DNA from: Phalacrocorax aristotelis
Lineage: Eukaryota > Chordata > Aves > Suliformes > Phalacrocoracidae
Direction: 5' to 3'
Length of the DNA stretch: 64,000 nucleotides
Assembly (NCBI RefSeq): GCF_949628215.1
Contig: NW_027441200.1
Span: 48,826 to 112,825, forward strand
Positions 35,301 to 48,300 of the stretch are shown here, piece after piece. The first letter of the stretch is position 1; each line of letters begins with the position of its first letter. The position numbers and the translations under genes are program-made. The notes beneath the pieces were generated by a model that was not told where the DNA came from, made no database searches, and saw only the letters and a program-made list of their open reading frames with translations.

Positions 35301-36148
35301 TAGCCCATTGCTGTTGGTTTTTTCACTTGTTTCTTCGTTTGTCTCTGTCTGCCTCCCAGTGCCTGATCTTTAATTCCTCCTTCCCCGTAGGCCACTGTTC
35401 CTTTTTTCCATACTACATTGTGTTCTCTTTGGCCTCCTTTTCTTATTCATCGGTTCCCTCCTCGCTGCCCCGTGGCCCGTCCCCATTTTATTGTTGCCTC
35501 TCTCTCCCTCTCTCTGGCTTCTTGCCCCTGTTTTTAAACTTCCTGCCTCTCTTCCCTGTTGGCCGTGTGATCTTTAGCCTTTCTCCATCTCTTTCCGCCC
35601 AGCTCTCCGTGTCTATCGTTAATTCTTCCCTCTCTGCCCTGTAGCCTGTAGCGTTTGTCCTTTCTGGCTTCCCCATGTCCCTATTTTAGAATTGTTTCGC
35701 TCTTCTTTCTGTACGCATTGCGATTCCTTTTGCTCTCCATCTCCCTTTTGGTGTATTTTCTTCTTCCTCTGGCTCCCTGTCCCTAATGGTTAATTCTCTC
35801 CCTGCTCATGCTCTGTACCACGTAGCCCCATGGTTTGTTTTGTGGTCTTCCCTACCCCGGCCCCTTCCCTCTGTCGTTGGCTCTCTCGGATCCCTGTCCC
35901 CGTGGCTTCATTCTTCCCTCTCTGCCCTGTTCTTGTCGCTTTTCTTGTCTTTCTCCATCTCGCTCGGTTCAGCTTTCTGCCCCATTCTTCTTTCCTCACT
36001 CGCTGTTGTGCTGCCTGCCCCAGGTTCTTTGTGCGTTTCCAGCCTGCTCCTCATCCTTCTTTGTTGGTATCTGTCCTGCTCGTCCCTCTTTCTGCTGCGT
36101 CTCTTCCCCTCTCTCTGCTGCTTTTATCTCCACCTCAGTCAGGCTCCC
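29377..36148. repeat. Tandem monomers between cassettes 2 and 3
   Basis: Phase points at 29990, 30954, 31903, 32874, 33845, 34816 and 35786 give units of 964, 949, 971, 971, 971 and 970 bp. Most are longer than in the left array because they carry an extra 22-bp segment (beginning ACCTCTTTCTGCTGCC) in the middle. The 971-bp units at 31903 and 32874 are nearly identical, a very recent tandem duplication. Confidence 0.93.
32874..35785. repeat. 13.04-kb super-repeat, three-monomer part, copy 1
   Basis: These three monomers reappear at 45916-48827 at a constant offset of 13042 bp, including private features such as a CTCTCAACTC phrase (34950/47992) and a CCCTGGTTC phrase. The offset equals three monomers plus two cassette-bearing units (2912 + 5065 + 5065). 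Confidence 0.85.
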
Positions 36149-36368
36149 TGTCCTTCTCTGGCCATCCTGTTCCCTGCCTCGTGCCTTCTCACTACACGCA
36201 CACACGCCCCCCCAACCCGTCCAGCCGCATGCCGCTTTTCTCTTCTCTCCTCCTACTGTCCTGTGCCCTGCTCCTCACCTTTGGTGGCCTCCCTCTCTGC
36301 CCAGCAGCCTGTCGCTCCAGGAGCCAGGCGACGGACGGTCCGCTCCCTGCCAAACCAGGACAAGCGCG

Positions 36369-36909
36369 TGCCGTGGTTTAGCCCCAGCTGGCAACTCTGC
36401 ACCAGGGAGCTGCTTGCTCGCTCCACCCTCAGTGGGCTGGGGGAGAGAGCTGGAAGGGTAAAAGTGAGAAAACTCATGGGTGTTTAATAGGTAGAGCAAC
36501 AGCTGTGCGTGGAAGCAAAGCAAGGAATTCATTCACACTCCTTTTCGGTGGGCAGGTGTTGAGCCTTCTCTGGGAAAGCAGGGCTCTATCATGTGTAATG
36601 GTTACTTAGGGAGTGAAATGCCGTAGCCCCTAAGGCCTCCCCCTTCTTCCCCATCTGCATGTACTCAGCGTGATGTCAAATGGTATGGAATAGCCCTTTG
36701 GTCAGTTAGCTGGGAAAGCTTTCCCAGCTGTGTCCTCTCCCAGCCTACTTGCTGGTGGGGCACTGAGAAAACCAGAAGAGGCTCTGACTGTGGAAGCAGT
36801 GCTCAGCACATCTCTACATTGTTAACGCTGTGTTGAACATCATAAATCCAAAACTTATCCTTTCCTAGCTTCTATGGAGAAAATGAGCACTATCCTAGCC
36901 AAAACCAGC
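36369..36909 (-). mobile_element. Solo LTR type A, copy 3
   Basis: Cassette copy of the fossil LTR described at 20496-21036. Confidence 0.8.
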
Positions 36910-38790
36910 TCCGTGCGGCTCCGGCAACGGCGGCCGAGGTGGCCTGGGGGCAGGGGGAGCGTTGGGGACCCTGAGCCACGAATCGCTCCTGGGACTTGTT
37001 ACATGCACGCTGCCTGCGCAAACACTTGCCCTCTCCTTTGCCCTCGGGGCTGCGTTTGCGCTCCCTTTGCGTGGGGCAGGGGGCTGTGATGGAGCCCTGG
37101 GGAGAAGGTGGTGCACTGTGGGGGTGGGGGAGGGGCCCCCCGTTGCTGCTGTGCCTCAGCTGCGGGCGGGGGCTGGATGGAGGAGCCCCAGGTGCGGGCA
37201 GTGGGGCTGCCGGTGCCGGCTCCTACCTGGAAAAGGGGTGGTGCCCTGCTCCGGGGGGCCAGTGTGAGCCGAGGGCGGGACGGGGCGGAGCTGTGGCTGA
37301 GCGTCAGCGGGCTGCGACTGTAGCGAGGGAGGAGGTGAGCGGGGGCTGGGTGGTGGACGGCTGCGTCCCGGGTAAAGCCCCGAGGAGGGCTGCGGCGGGG
37401 CAGCGCCGGGTCGGAGCGGGCTGTGGGGAGAGCGAGGCTGTGCTGAGGGCTCGGTGGGGCTTCCGGGTGCATCGGCGGGAAGAACGGTGCCCCGAAGGGT
37501 CAGAGAGCGGGGAGGGCGGGCTCGCGGCGTGCCGGGAGCTGTAGTCCCTGTGGCGCGCGGCTGCCGGCCCTGTCACGTGGTTCGCCGGGGCGCGGCGGGA
37601 GGCGCGGTGTTCCGGCGCTCGGGTGCCGGGCGGCCGTGCCGCGTGCGGTACGCGAGGTGTATTTTTGGGGTTGGATTCGTGTTGATTTCTGGGGGCTTCC
37701 AGGTGCGGCCGCTCCCCGAGAAGCGGTGAGTTACCCGGGAGCTGACAGAAGGGAGGAGGAGGATGCTCTTTTCCCCTGCCCAGGGCGCAGAAGATGGCCG
37801 CCTCCCCGGCTCACCGGAGCTCCCCCTCAGCCTCCCCTGGCCCGCCTTGCCCGCGCGCCTGCCCTCCCCTCCCGCCCCGCGCGCCTGCTCCCCCCGCCCG
37901 CCTGCCCCCCCCCGCGCCTGCTCCCCCCGCCCGCCTGCCCCCCCCGCCCCGCGCGCTTGCCTCGCCCCGCGCACCTGCTCCCCCCGCCCGCCTGCCCCGT
38001 GCGCCTGCTTCGACCCGCGCGCCTGCCCCCTCCCCCCCACCCCGCGCGCCTGCCCCCTCCCCCCCACCCCGCGCGCCTGCCCCCTCCCCCCCACCCCGCG
38101 CGCCTGCCCCCAGCTCCGGCACCTCCCCTGAAGCGTGCTGCGTAGCCCTAGGCCGCCCCCAGGCCCTGTCGTGAAGGCAGCGAGCCGGCCCTCAAGCGCA
38201 CGGGATTCCCCCTCGGCGCAGGGGCCCTTAGCAGTAGCGCGGGGAAGGAGCGGTGTGTCCAGAAGCCCCTGCGGAAGGAGAGGCTTTGGTCAAGGTCGAT
38301 CGACGGTAATGACGGTCGCTGTTTCTTCTTTCCCTCTCCCAGAGACCTTGCTGCGGACGTGGTTGTCTGTCCTTCCCCCGGGGATGCCGTTGACTGTGGC
38401 CGTCTCAGGCTTGCGTGGCTTCTCTCTGCCCGGCCTCGCCGTCCTTGCAGCGCGGGGCCGAAAAGGGATAGACAAAGCCCTTCCCAGCTGTGGACAGGAG
38501 CTGCCTCGGCTGAAGCTGGCGATGCCAACGAAAGGTAAAGAAGAAGAAATTGAAGGCGCTCTGGCTGCCACCTGCCTTCCTGCCGCAGGCAAGAGAGCCT
38601 GTCCCTGCAGGTGAGGAAGGAAGGATCCCCCTTCATAGTCCGCAGCGGGCCAGGCCACCAACGTGCACCGCAGGGTCTGTACGCGTAACCCGGAGTTCGG
38701 TACGGGCGTGTAGCGCACGAGCGAGCTAGGCCACGTGCCTAGGAAGCCTCATCTTGTAAGAGCTGTAAGACACCCATGTATTCTCTTTAG
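36910..38790 (+). promoter_or_regulatory. CpG-island-like element, copy 3
   Basis: Copy of 21037-22891 with the ZNF143-type site at 37527, the E-box and YY1 motif retained, and three consecutive 27-bp C-rich units instead of fewer. The splice signals are retained. Confidence 0.7.
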
Positions 38791-39232
38791 GTGGAGGATG
38801 GCCTAGAGTCTGGAGCTGCAGAAGAGGCAGGGAGGAGGGAAGGGGAAAGAAGCATCTGAACGGCTAAATTGTGCCAGCAGCACTGAGAGCGAGAGTTGCG
38901 GTGAGTCCTGGGCCACTGGGGCCCTGTTGCCTCTCTTGTGCGTCCTGGGCCCTCCCTGTCTCTCCCCTGGCCCCCTCTCTTTCCTTACCTGCTGCAAAAT
39001 TATTTTTTTTTTTGCGTTCCCCCCGCACCTTCTTTCTACATCTCGCTCTGAGTGGCTCCCTGCCTCCCTGTCTTTTCAGTCCTCCCTCTCTCTGTCCTGT
39101 AGCCTGTGGCTACTTTTTCTTTCTCTGCCTCTCTCTGCCTGGCTCTGGCTCCGTTTTTTTGTATTCCTCCTGCTCTGTCCTGTAGCCTGTCGGTACTTTG
39201 TCTTTCTCTGGCTCTCTTGGTCTGACTCCCTG

Positions 39233-39748
39233 TGTTACCAAAAATCGTGGTAAAATTGGAAACAACTCTGTAACACCAATTTAGTATTAAAGAGCAGGCA
39301 TTCTTTATTCACGGCGCCGGATGCACGGGGGATCGCTCCTCCTAACGTGCGTACCTCACACACCTTTCCCCTACAATTTATAGCTCAAAATTTTACGTAG
39401 TCAGACGTATTCATTATTGTCCTGTCTACTGATTGGTACAAACTTGCTCGTTCCTTATGTAAATTACTGCGCAGGCTCGGTTGTCCTCTTCTGAGTAGGT
39501 GGCGTTACTTGGGTCGGTGGTGGTCCGTGAGTCGGTGGTCGCGATCTTCCCCCTGCCGGAATTACCTTTTATCTTCTTGGCAGTCCTGGCTAGTTCTCTC
39601 AGTCTGCTACACGAAACCGCGTTTTGTCATCCTTTTCTGACAGAAGCACATTGCCTGTTGTTCTGTTCACATTAATGATTACCTAGGGACTAAAATGCAG
39701 ATCAACAGATACACTGATTCGTACACTCCATGTTCCCATAATGTAACA
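39233..39748 (-). mobile_element. Solo LTR type B, copy 3
   Basis: Cassette copy of the 516-bp fossil LTR described at 23334-23849. Confidence 0.8.
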
Positions 39749-40237
39749 ACGTCTCTGGTTGATTGATTTCATCGCTTTGGTTACACCTGTTCCTGTTGTT
39801 CTGTTTCTTCTTTTTTGGCTTTCTGTGATTCTGTTTTTCTCTGCCTCTCGCTTTTCCCAGCTCCCCGTCCCTCACTTTTAATGCCTGTTATCCTTCACCA
39901 ACTCACTCTTCCTTGGTTCCCATCCCCGTTTCTGAATTCCTCCTGCTTTGCCACGTAGCCCGTGACATTTTCTTAATCTCTCTGTCTGCCTCAACGCTCC
40001 CCCCGTGCTTTTTAATTCATATTCTCTGCTCTGTAGCCTGCTACTGTTCTTGCCTTTCTGAGTTCTTCTCTGTCCAACTCCCTTTCCCTATTCTTGAATT
40101 CCTGCTCTTCCTGCAACCACCGCTGTTCCCTGTGATCTCCATCTCTCTGTCCAGCTCCCTGTCCCTAGGTTTTAAATCCTGCCTCTGCCCACTGTAGCCT
40201 GTCTAGATTTTTCTCTCGGCCCCTCCCTGTCCGGCTC

Positions 40238-41213
40238 CCTCTCTCTGTGTTCTAATTCCACGTTCTCTGTCACGTAGACCCGTGCTGTTTGTTTGTCCTC
40301 ATCTCTCTCTGTCCAGCTCCTTGCTGCTATGTTTTATTGCCCAATTTCCTCCCTCTCTGTCTTGGTAGCCCGTTGCTGTAGGTTTTTTCACTTGTTTCTT
40401 CGTTTGTCTCTGTCTGCCTCCCAGTGCCGGATCTTTAATTCCTCCTTCCCCGTAGGCCGCTGTTCCTTTTTTCCATACTACATTGTGTTCTCTTTGGCCT
40501 CCTTTTCTTATTCATCGGTTCCCTCCTCGCTGCCCCGTGGCCCGTCCCCATTTTATTGTTGCCTCTCTCTCCCTCTCTCTGGCTTCTTGCCCCTGTTTTT
40601 AAACTTCCTGCCTCTCTTCCCTGTTGGCCGTGTGATCTTTAGCCTTTCTCCATCTCTTTCCGCCCAGCTCTCTGTGTCTATCGTTAATTCTTCCCTCTCT
40701 GCCCTGTAGCCTGTAGCGTTTGTCCTTTCTGGCTTCCCCATGTCCCTATTTTAGAATTGTTTCGCTCTTCTTTCTGTACGCATTGCGATTCCTTTTGCTC
40801 TCCATCTCCCTTTTGGTGTATTTTCTTCTTCCTCTGGCTCCCTGTCCCTAATGGTTAATTCTCTCCCTGCTCATGCTCTGTACCACGTAGCCCCATGGTT
40901 TGTTTTGTGGTCTTCCCTACCCCGGCCCCTTCCCTCTGTCGTTGGCTCTCTCGGATCCCTGTCCCCGTGGCTTCATTCTTCCCTCTCTGCCCTGTTCTTG
41001 TCGCTTTTCTTGTCTTTCTCCATCTCGCTCGGTTCAGCTTTCTGCCCCATTCTTCTTTCCTCACTCGCTGTTGTGCTGCCTGCCCCAGGTTCTTTGTGCG
41101 TTTCCAGCCTGCTCCTCATCCTTCTTTGTTGGTATCTGTCCTGCTCGTCCCTCTTTCTGCTGCGTCTCTTCCCCTCTCTCTGCTGCTTTTATCTCCACCT
41201 CAGTCAGGCTCCC
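40238..41213. repeat. Monomer sequence between cassettes 3 and 4
   Basis: Ordinary monomer sequence with its phase point at 40851. The distance between cassettes 3 and 4 is 5065 bp. Confidence 0.9.
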
Positions 41214-41433
41214 TGTCCTTCTCTGGCCATCCTGTTCCCTGCCTCGTGCCTTCTCACTACACGCACACACGCCCCCCCAACCCGTCCAGCCGCATGCCGC
41301 TTTTCTCTTCTCTCCTCCTACTGTCCTGTGCCCTGCTCCTCACCTTTGGTGGCCTCCCTCTCTGCCCAGCAGCCTGTCGCTCCAGGAGCCAGGCGACGGA
41401 CGGTCCGCTCCCTGCCAAACCAGGACAAGCGCG

Positions 41434-41974
41434 TGCCGTGGTTTAGCCCCAGCTGGCAACTCTGCACCAGGGAGCTGCTTGCTCGCTCCACCCTCAGTGG
41501 GCTGGGGGAGAGAGCTGGAAGGGTAAAAGTGAGAAAACTCATGGGTGTTTAATAGGTAGAGCAACAGCTGTGCGTGGAAGCAAAGCAAGGAATTCATTCA
41601 CACTCCTTTTCGGTGGGCAGGTGTTGAGCCTTCTCTGGGAAAGCAGGGCTCTATCATGTGTAATGGTTACTTAGGGAGTGAAATGCCGTAGCCCCTAAGG
41701 CCTCCCCCTTCTTCCCCATCTGCATGTACTCAGCGTGATGTCAAATGGTATGGAATAGCCCTTTGGTCAGTTAGCTGGGAAAGCTTTCCCAGCTGTGTCC
41801 TCTCCCAGCCTACTTGCTGGTGGGGCACTGAGAAAACCAGAAGAGGCTCTGACTGTGGAAGCAGTGCTCAGCACATCTCTACATTGTTAACGCTGTGTTG
41901 AACATCATAAATCCAAAACTTATCCTTTCCTAGCTTCTATGGAGAAAATGAGCACTATCCTAGCCAAAACCAGC
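41434..41974 (-). mobile_element. Solo LTR type A, copy 4
   Basis: Cassette copy of the fossil LTR described at 20496-21036. Confidence 0.8.
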
Positions 41975-43855
41975 TCCGTGCGGCTCCGGCAACGGCGGCC
42001 GAGGTGGCCTGGGGGCAGGGGGAGCGTTGGGGACCCTGAGCCACGAATCGCTCCTGGGACTTGTTACATGCACGCTGCCTGCGCAAACACTTGCCCTCTC
42101 CTTTGCCCTCGGGGCTGCGTTTGCGCTCCCTTTGCGTGGGGCAGGGGGCTGTGATGGAGCCCTGGGGAGAAGGTGGTGCACTGTGGGGGTGGGGGAGGGG
42201 CCCCCCGTTGCTGCTGTGCCTCAGCTGCGGGCGGGGGCTGGATGGAGGAGCCCCAGGTGCGGGCAGTGGGGCTGCCGGTGCCGGCTCCTACCTGGAAAAG
42301 GGGTGGTGCCCTGCTCCGGGGGGCCAGTGTGAGCCGAGGGCGGGACGGGGCGGAGCTGTGGCTGAGCGTCAGCGGGCTGCGACTGTAGCGAGGGAGGAGG
42401 TGAGCGGGGGCTGGGTGGTGGACGGCTGCGTCCCGGGTAAAGCCCCGAGGAGGGCTGCGGCGGGGCAGCGCCGGGTCGGAGCGGGCTGTGGGGAGAGCGA
42501 GGCTGTGCTGAGGGCTCGGTGGGGCTTCCGGGTGCATCGGCGGGAAGAACGGTGCCCCGAAGGGTCAGAGAGCGGGGAGGGCGGGCTCGCGGCGTGCCGG
42601 GAGCTGTAGTCCCTGTGGCGCGCGGCTGCCGGCCCTGTCACGTGGTTCGCCGGGGCGCGGCGGGAGGCGCGGTGTTCCGGCGCTCGGGTGCCGGGCGGCC
42701 GTGCCGCGTGCGGTACGCGAGGTGTATTTTTGGGGTTGGATTCGTGTTGATTTCTGGGGGCTTCCAGGTGCGGCCGCTCCCCGAGAAGCGGTGAGTTACC
42801 CGGGAGCTGACAGAAGGGAGGAGGAGGATGCTCTTTTCCCCTGCCCAGGGCGCAGAAGATGGCCGCCTCCCCGGCTCACCGGAGCTCCCCCTCAGCCTCC
42901 CCTGGCCCGCCTTGCCCGCGCGCCTGCCCTCCCCTCCCGCCCCGCGCGCCTGCTCCCCCCGCCCGCCTGCCCCCCCCCGCGCCTGCTCCCCCCGCCCGCC
43001 TGCCCCCCCCGCCCCGCGCGCTTGCCTCGCCCCGCGCACCTGCTCCCCCCGCCCGCCTGCCCCGTGCGCCTGCTTCGACCCGCGCGCCTGCCCCCTCCCC
43101 CCCACCCCGCGCGCCTGCCCCCTCCCCCCCACCCCGCGCGCCTGCCCCCTCCCCCCCACCCCGCGCGCCTGCCCCCAGCTCCGGCACCTCCCCTGAAGCG
43201 TGCTGCGTAGCCCTAGGCCGCCCCCAGGCCCTGTCGTGAAGGCAGCGAGCCGGCCCTCAAGCGCACGGGATTCCCCCTCGGCGCAGGGGCCCTTAGCAGT
43301 AGCGCGGGGAAGGAGCGGTGTGTCCAGAAGCCCCTGCGGAAGGAGAGGCTTTGGTCAAGGTCGATCGACGGTAATGACGGTCGCTGTTTCTTCTTTCCCT
43401 CTCCCAGAGACCTTGCTGCGGACGTGGTTGTCTGTCCTTCCCCCGGGGATGCCGTTGACTGTGGCCGTCTCAGGCTTGCGTGGCTTCTCTCTGCCCGGCC
43501 TCGCCGTCCTTGCAGCGCGGGGCCGAAAAGGGATAGACAAAGCCCTTCCCAGCTGTGGACAGGAGCTGCCTCGGCTGAAGCTGGCGATGCCAACGAAAGG
43601 TAAAGAAGAAGAAATTGAAGGCGCTCTGGCTGCCACCTGCCTTCCTGCCGCAGGCAAGAGAGCCTGTCCCTGCAGGTGAGGAAGGAAGGATCCCCCTTCA
43701 TAGTCCGCAGCGGGCCAGGCCACCAACGTGCACCGCAGGGTCTGTACGCGTAACCCGGAGTTCGGTACGGGCGTGTAGCGCACGAGCGAGCTAGGCCACG
43801 TGCCTAGGAAGCCTCATCTTGTAAGAGCTGTAAGACACCCATGTATTCTCTTTAG
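41975..43855 (+). promoter_or_regulatory. CpG-island-like element, copy 4
   Basis: Copy of 21037-22891 with the ZNF143-type site at 42592, E-box, YY1 motif, and C-rich minisatellite at about 42898-43177. The splice signals are retained. Confidence 0.7.
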
Positions 43856-44297
43856 GTGGAGGATGGCCTAGAGTCTGGAGCTGCAGAAGAGGCAGGGAGG
43901 AGGGAAGGGGAAAGAAGCATCTGAACGGCTAAATTGTGCCAGCAGCACTGAGAGCGAGAGTTGCGGTGAGTCCTGGGCCACTGGGGCCCTGTTGCCTCTC
44001 TTGTGCGTCCTGGGCCCTCCCTGTCTCTCCCCTGGCCCCCTCTCTTTCCTTACCTGCTGCAAAATTATTTTTTTTTTTGCGTTCCCCCCGCACCTTCTTT
44101 CTACATCTCGCTCTGAGTGGCTCCCTGCCTCCCTGTCTTTTCAGTCCTCCCTCTCTCTGTCCTGTAGCCTGTGGCTACTTTTTCTTTCTCTGCCTCTCTC
44201 TGCCTGGCTCTGGCTCCGTTTTTTTGTATTCCTCCTGCTCTGTCCTGTAGCCTGTCGGTACTTTGTCTTTCTCTGGCTCTCTTGGTCTGACTCCCTG

Positions 44298-44813
44298 TGT
44301 TACCAAAAATCGTGGTAAAATTGGAAACAACTCTGTAACACCAATTTAGTATTAAAGAGCAGGCATTCTTTATTCACGGCGCCGGATGCACGGGGGATCG
44401 CTCCTCCTAACGTGCGTACCTCACACACCTTTCCCCTACAATTTATAGCTCAAAATTTTACGTAGTCAGACGTATTCATTATTGTCCTGTCTACTGATTG
44501 GTACAAACTTGCTCGTTCCTTATGTAAATTACTGCGCAGGCTCGGTTGTCCTCTTCTGAGTAGGTGGCGTTACTTGGGTCGGTGGTGGTCCGTGAGTCGG
44601 TGGTCGCGATCTTCCCCCTGCCGGAATTACCTTTTATCTTCTTGGCAGTCCTGGCTAGTTCTCTCAGTCTGCTACACGAAACCGCGTTTTGTCATCCTTT
44701 TCTGACAGAAGCACATTGCCTGTTGTTCTGTTCACATTAATGATTACCTAGGGACTAAAATGCAGATCAACAGATACACTGATTCGTACACTCCATGTTC
44801 CCATAATGTAACA
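44298..44813 (-). mobile_element. Solo LTR type B, copy 4
   Basis: Cassette copy of the 516-bp fossil LTR described at 23334-23849. Confidence 0.8.
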
Positions 44814-45302
44814 ACGTCTCTGGTTGATTGATTTCATCGCTTTGGTTACACCTGTTCCTGTTGTTCTGTTTCTTCTTTTTTGGCTTTCTGTGATTCTGTT
44901 TTTCTCTGCCTCTCGCTTTTCCCAGCTCCCCGTCCCTCACTTTTAATGCCTGTTATCCTTCACCAACTCACTCTTCCTTGGTTCCCATCCCCGTTTCTGA
45001 ATTCCTCCTGCTTTGCCACGTAGCCCGTGACATTTTCTTAATCTCTCTGTCTGCCTCAACGCTCCCCCCGTGCTTTTTAATTCATATTCTCTGCTCTGTA
45101 GCCTGCTACTGTTCTTGCCTTTCTGAGTTCTTCTCTGTCCAACTCCCTTTCCCTATTCTTGAATTCCTGCTCTTCCTGCAACCACCGCTGTTCCCTGTGA
45201 TCTCCATCTCTCTGTCCAGCTCCCTGTCCCTAGGTTTTAAATCCTGCCTCTGCCCACTGTAGCCTGTCTAGATTTTTCTCTCGGCCCCTCCCTGTCCGGC
45301 TC

Positions 45303-48300
45303 CCTCTCTCTGTGTTCTAATTCCACGTTCTCTGTCACGTAGACCCGTGCTGTTTGTTTGTCCTCATCTCTCTCTGTCCAGCTCCTTGCTGCTATGTTTT
45401 ATTGCCCAATTTCCTCCCTCTCTGTCTTGGTAGCCCGTTGCTGTAGGTTTTTTCACTTGTTTCTTCGTTTGTCTCTGTCTGCCTCCCAGTGCCGGATCTT
45501 TAATTCCTCCTTCCCCGTAGGCCGCTGTTCCTTTTTTCCATACTACATTGTGTTCTCTTTGGCCTCCTTTTCTTATTCATCGGTTCCCTCCTCGCTGCCC
45601 CGTGGCCCGTCCCCATTTTATTGTTGCCTCTCTCTCCCTCTCTCTGGCTTCTTGCCCCTGTTTTTAAACTTCCTGCCTCTCTTCCCTGTTGGCCGTGTGA
45701 TCTTTAGCCTTTCTCCATCTCTTTCCGCCCAGCTCTCTGTGTCTATCGTTAATTCTTCCCTCTCTGCCCTGTAGCCTGTAGCGTTTGTCCTTTCTGGCTT
45801 CCCCATGTCCCTATTTTAGAATTGTTTCGCTCTTCTTTCTGTACGCATTGCGATTCCTTTTGCTCTCCATCTCCCTTTTGGTGTATTTTCTTCTTCCTCT
45901 GGCTCCCTGTCCCTAATGGTTAATTCTCTCCCTGCTCATGCTCTGTACCACGTAGCCCCATGGTTTGTTTTGAGGTCTTCCCTACCCCGGCCCCTTCCCT
46001 CTGTCGTTGGCTCTCTCGGCTCCCTGTCCCCGTGGCTTCATTCTTCCCTCTCTGCCCTGTTCTTGTCGCTTTTCTTGTCTTTCTCCATCTCGCTCGGTTC
46101 AGCTTTCTGCCCCTATTCTTCTTTCCTCACTCGCTGTTGTGCTGCCTGCCCCAGGTTCTTTGTGCGTTTCCAGCCTGCTCCTCATCGTTCTTTCTTGGTC
46201 TCTGTCCTGCTCTTACCTCTTTCTGCTGCCTCTCTTCCCCTCTCTGCTGCTTTTATCTCCACCTCTGACAGGCTCCCTCTCTGTGTTCTAATTCCAAGTT
46301 CTCTTTCACATAGACCCGTGCTGTTTGTTTGTCCTCAACTATCTCTGTCCCGCTCCTTGCTGCTATGTTTTATTGCCCAATTTCCTCCCTCTCTGTCTTG
46401 GTAGCCCATTGCTGTAGGTTTTTTCACTTGTTTCTTCGTTTGTCTCTGTCTGCCTCCCAGTGCCTGATCTTTAATTCCTCCTTCCCCGTAGGCCGCTGTT
46501 CCTTTTTTCCATACTACATTGTGTTCTCTTTGGCCTCCTTTTCTTATTCATCGGCTCCCTCCTCGCTGCCCCGTGGCCCGTCCCCATTTTATTGTTGCCT
46601 CTCTCTCCCTCTCTCTGGCTTCTTGCCCCTGTTTTTAAACGTCTTCCCTCTCTTCCCTGTTGGCCGTGTGATCTTTAGCCTTTCTCCATCTCTTTCCGCC
46701 CAGCTCTCTGTGTCTATCGTTAATTCTTCCCTCTCTGCCCTGTAGCCTGTAGCGTTTGTCCTTTCTGGCTTCCCCATGTCCCTATTTTAGAATTGTTTCG
46801 CTCTTCTTTCTGTACGCATTGCGATTCCTTTTGCTCTCCATCTCCCTTTTGGTGTATTTTCTTCTTCCTCTGGCTCCCTGTCCCTAATGGTTAATTCTCT
46901 CCCTGCTCATGCTCTGTACCACGTAGCCCCATGGTTTGTTTTGAGGTCTTCCCTACCCCGGCCCCTTCCCTCCGTCGTTGGCTCTCTCGGCTCCCTGTCC
47001 CCGTGGCTTCATTCTTCCCTCTCTGCCCTGTTCTTGTCGCTTTTCTTGTCTTTCTCCATCTCGCTCGGTTCAGCTTTCTGCCCCTATTCTTCTTTCCTCA
47101 CTCGCTGTTGTGCTGCCTGCCCCAGGTTCTTTGTGCGTTTCCAGCCTGCTCCTCATCGTTCTTTCTTGGTCTCTGTCCTGCTCTTACCTCTTTCTGCTGC
47201 CTCTCTTCCCCTCTCTGCTGCTTTTATCTCCACCTCTGACAGGCTCCCTCTCTGTGTTCTAATTCCAAGTTCTCTTTCACATAGACCCGTGCTGTTTGTT
47301 TGTCCTCATCTCTCTCTGTCCAGCTCCTTGCTGCTATGTTTTATTGCTCAATTTCCTCCCTCTCTGTCTTGGTAGCCCATTGCTGTTGGTTTTTTCACTT
47401 GTTTCTTCGTTTGTCTCTGTCTGCCTCCCAGTGTCTGATCTTTAATTCCTCCTTCCCCGTAGGCCGCTGTTCCTTTTTTCCATACTACATTGTGTTCTCT
47501 TTGGCCTCCTTTTCTTATTCATCGGTTCCCTCCTCGCTGCCCCGTGGCCCGTCCCCATTTTATTGTTGCCTCTCTCTCCCTCTCTCTGGCTTCTTGCCCC
47601 TGTTTTTAAACTTCCTGCCTCTCTTCCCTGTTGGCCGTGTGATCTTTAGCCTTTCTCCATCTCTTTCCGCCCAGCTCTCCGTGTCTATCGTTAATTCTTC
47701 CCTCTCTGCCCTGTAGCCTGTAGCTTTTGTCCTTTCTGGCTTCCCCGTGTCCCTATTTTAGAATTGTTTCGCTCTTCTTTCTGTACACATTGCGATTCCT
47801 TTTGCTCTCCATCTCCCTTTTGGTGTATTTTCTTTTTCCTCTGGCTCCCTGTCCCTGATTGCTAATTTTCTCCCTGCTCATGCTCTGTACCACGTAGCCC
47901 CATGGTTTGTTTTGTGGTGTTCCCTCCCCGGCCCCTTCCCTCTGTCGTTGGCTGTCTCGGATCCCTGTCCCCGTGGCTTCATTCTCTCAACTCTGCCCTG
48001 TTCTTGTTGCTTTTCTTGTCTTCCTCCATCTCGCTCGCTCAGCTTTCTGCCCCTATTCTTCTTTCCTCCCTCGCTGTTGTGCTGCCTGCCCCCTGGTTCT
48101 TTGTGCGTTTCCAGCCTGCTCCTCATCGTTCTTTCTTGGTCTCTGTCCTGCTCTTACCTCTTTCTGCTGCCTCTCTTCCCCTCTCTGCTGCTTTTATCTC
48201 CACCTCTGACAGGCTCCCTCTCTGTGTACTAATTCCATGTTCTCTTTCACATAGACCCGTGCTGTTTGTTTGTCCTCAACTCTCTCTGTCCAGCTCCTTG

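Larger units (their letters stand above)
36149..40237. repeat. Composite cassette, copy 3
   Basis: Same organisation as copies 1 and 2 but 27 bp longer through an extra unit in the C-rich minisatellite (37833-38112). It shares private substitutions with copy 4 (for example near 38181 and 38713), so copies 3 and 4 are sister copies. Confidence 0.92.
41214..45302. repeat. Composite cassette, copy 4
   Basis: Nearly identical to copy 3 at an offset of 5065 bp. A single difference in the following monomer is visible near 45731 versus 29811 in copy 2. Same order of parts as copy 1. Confidence 0.92.
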
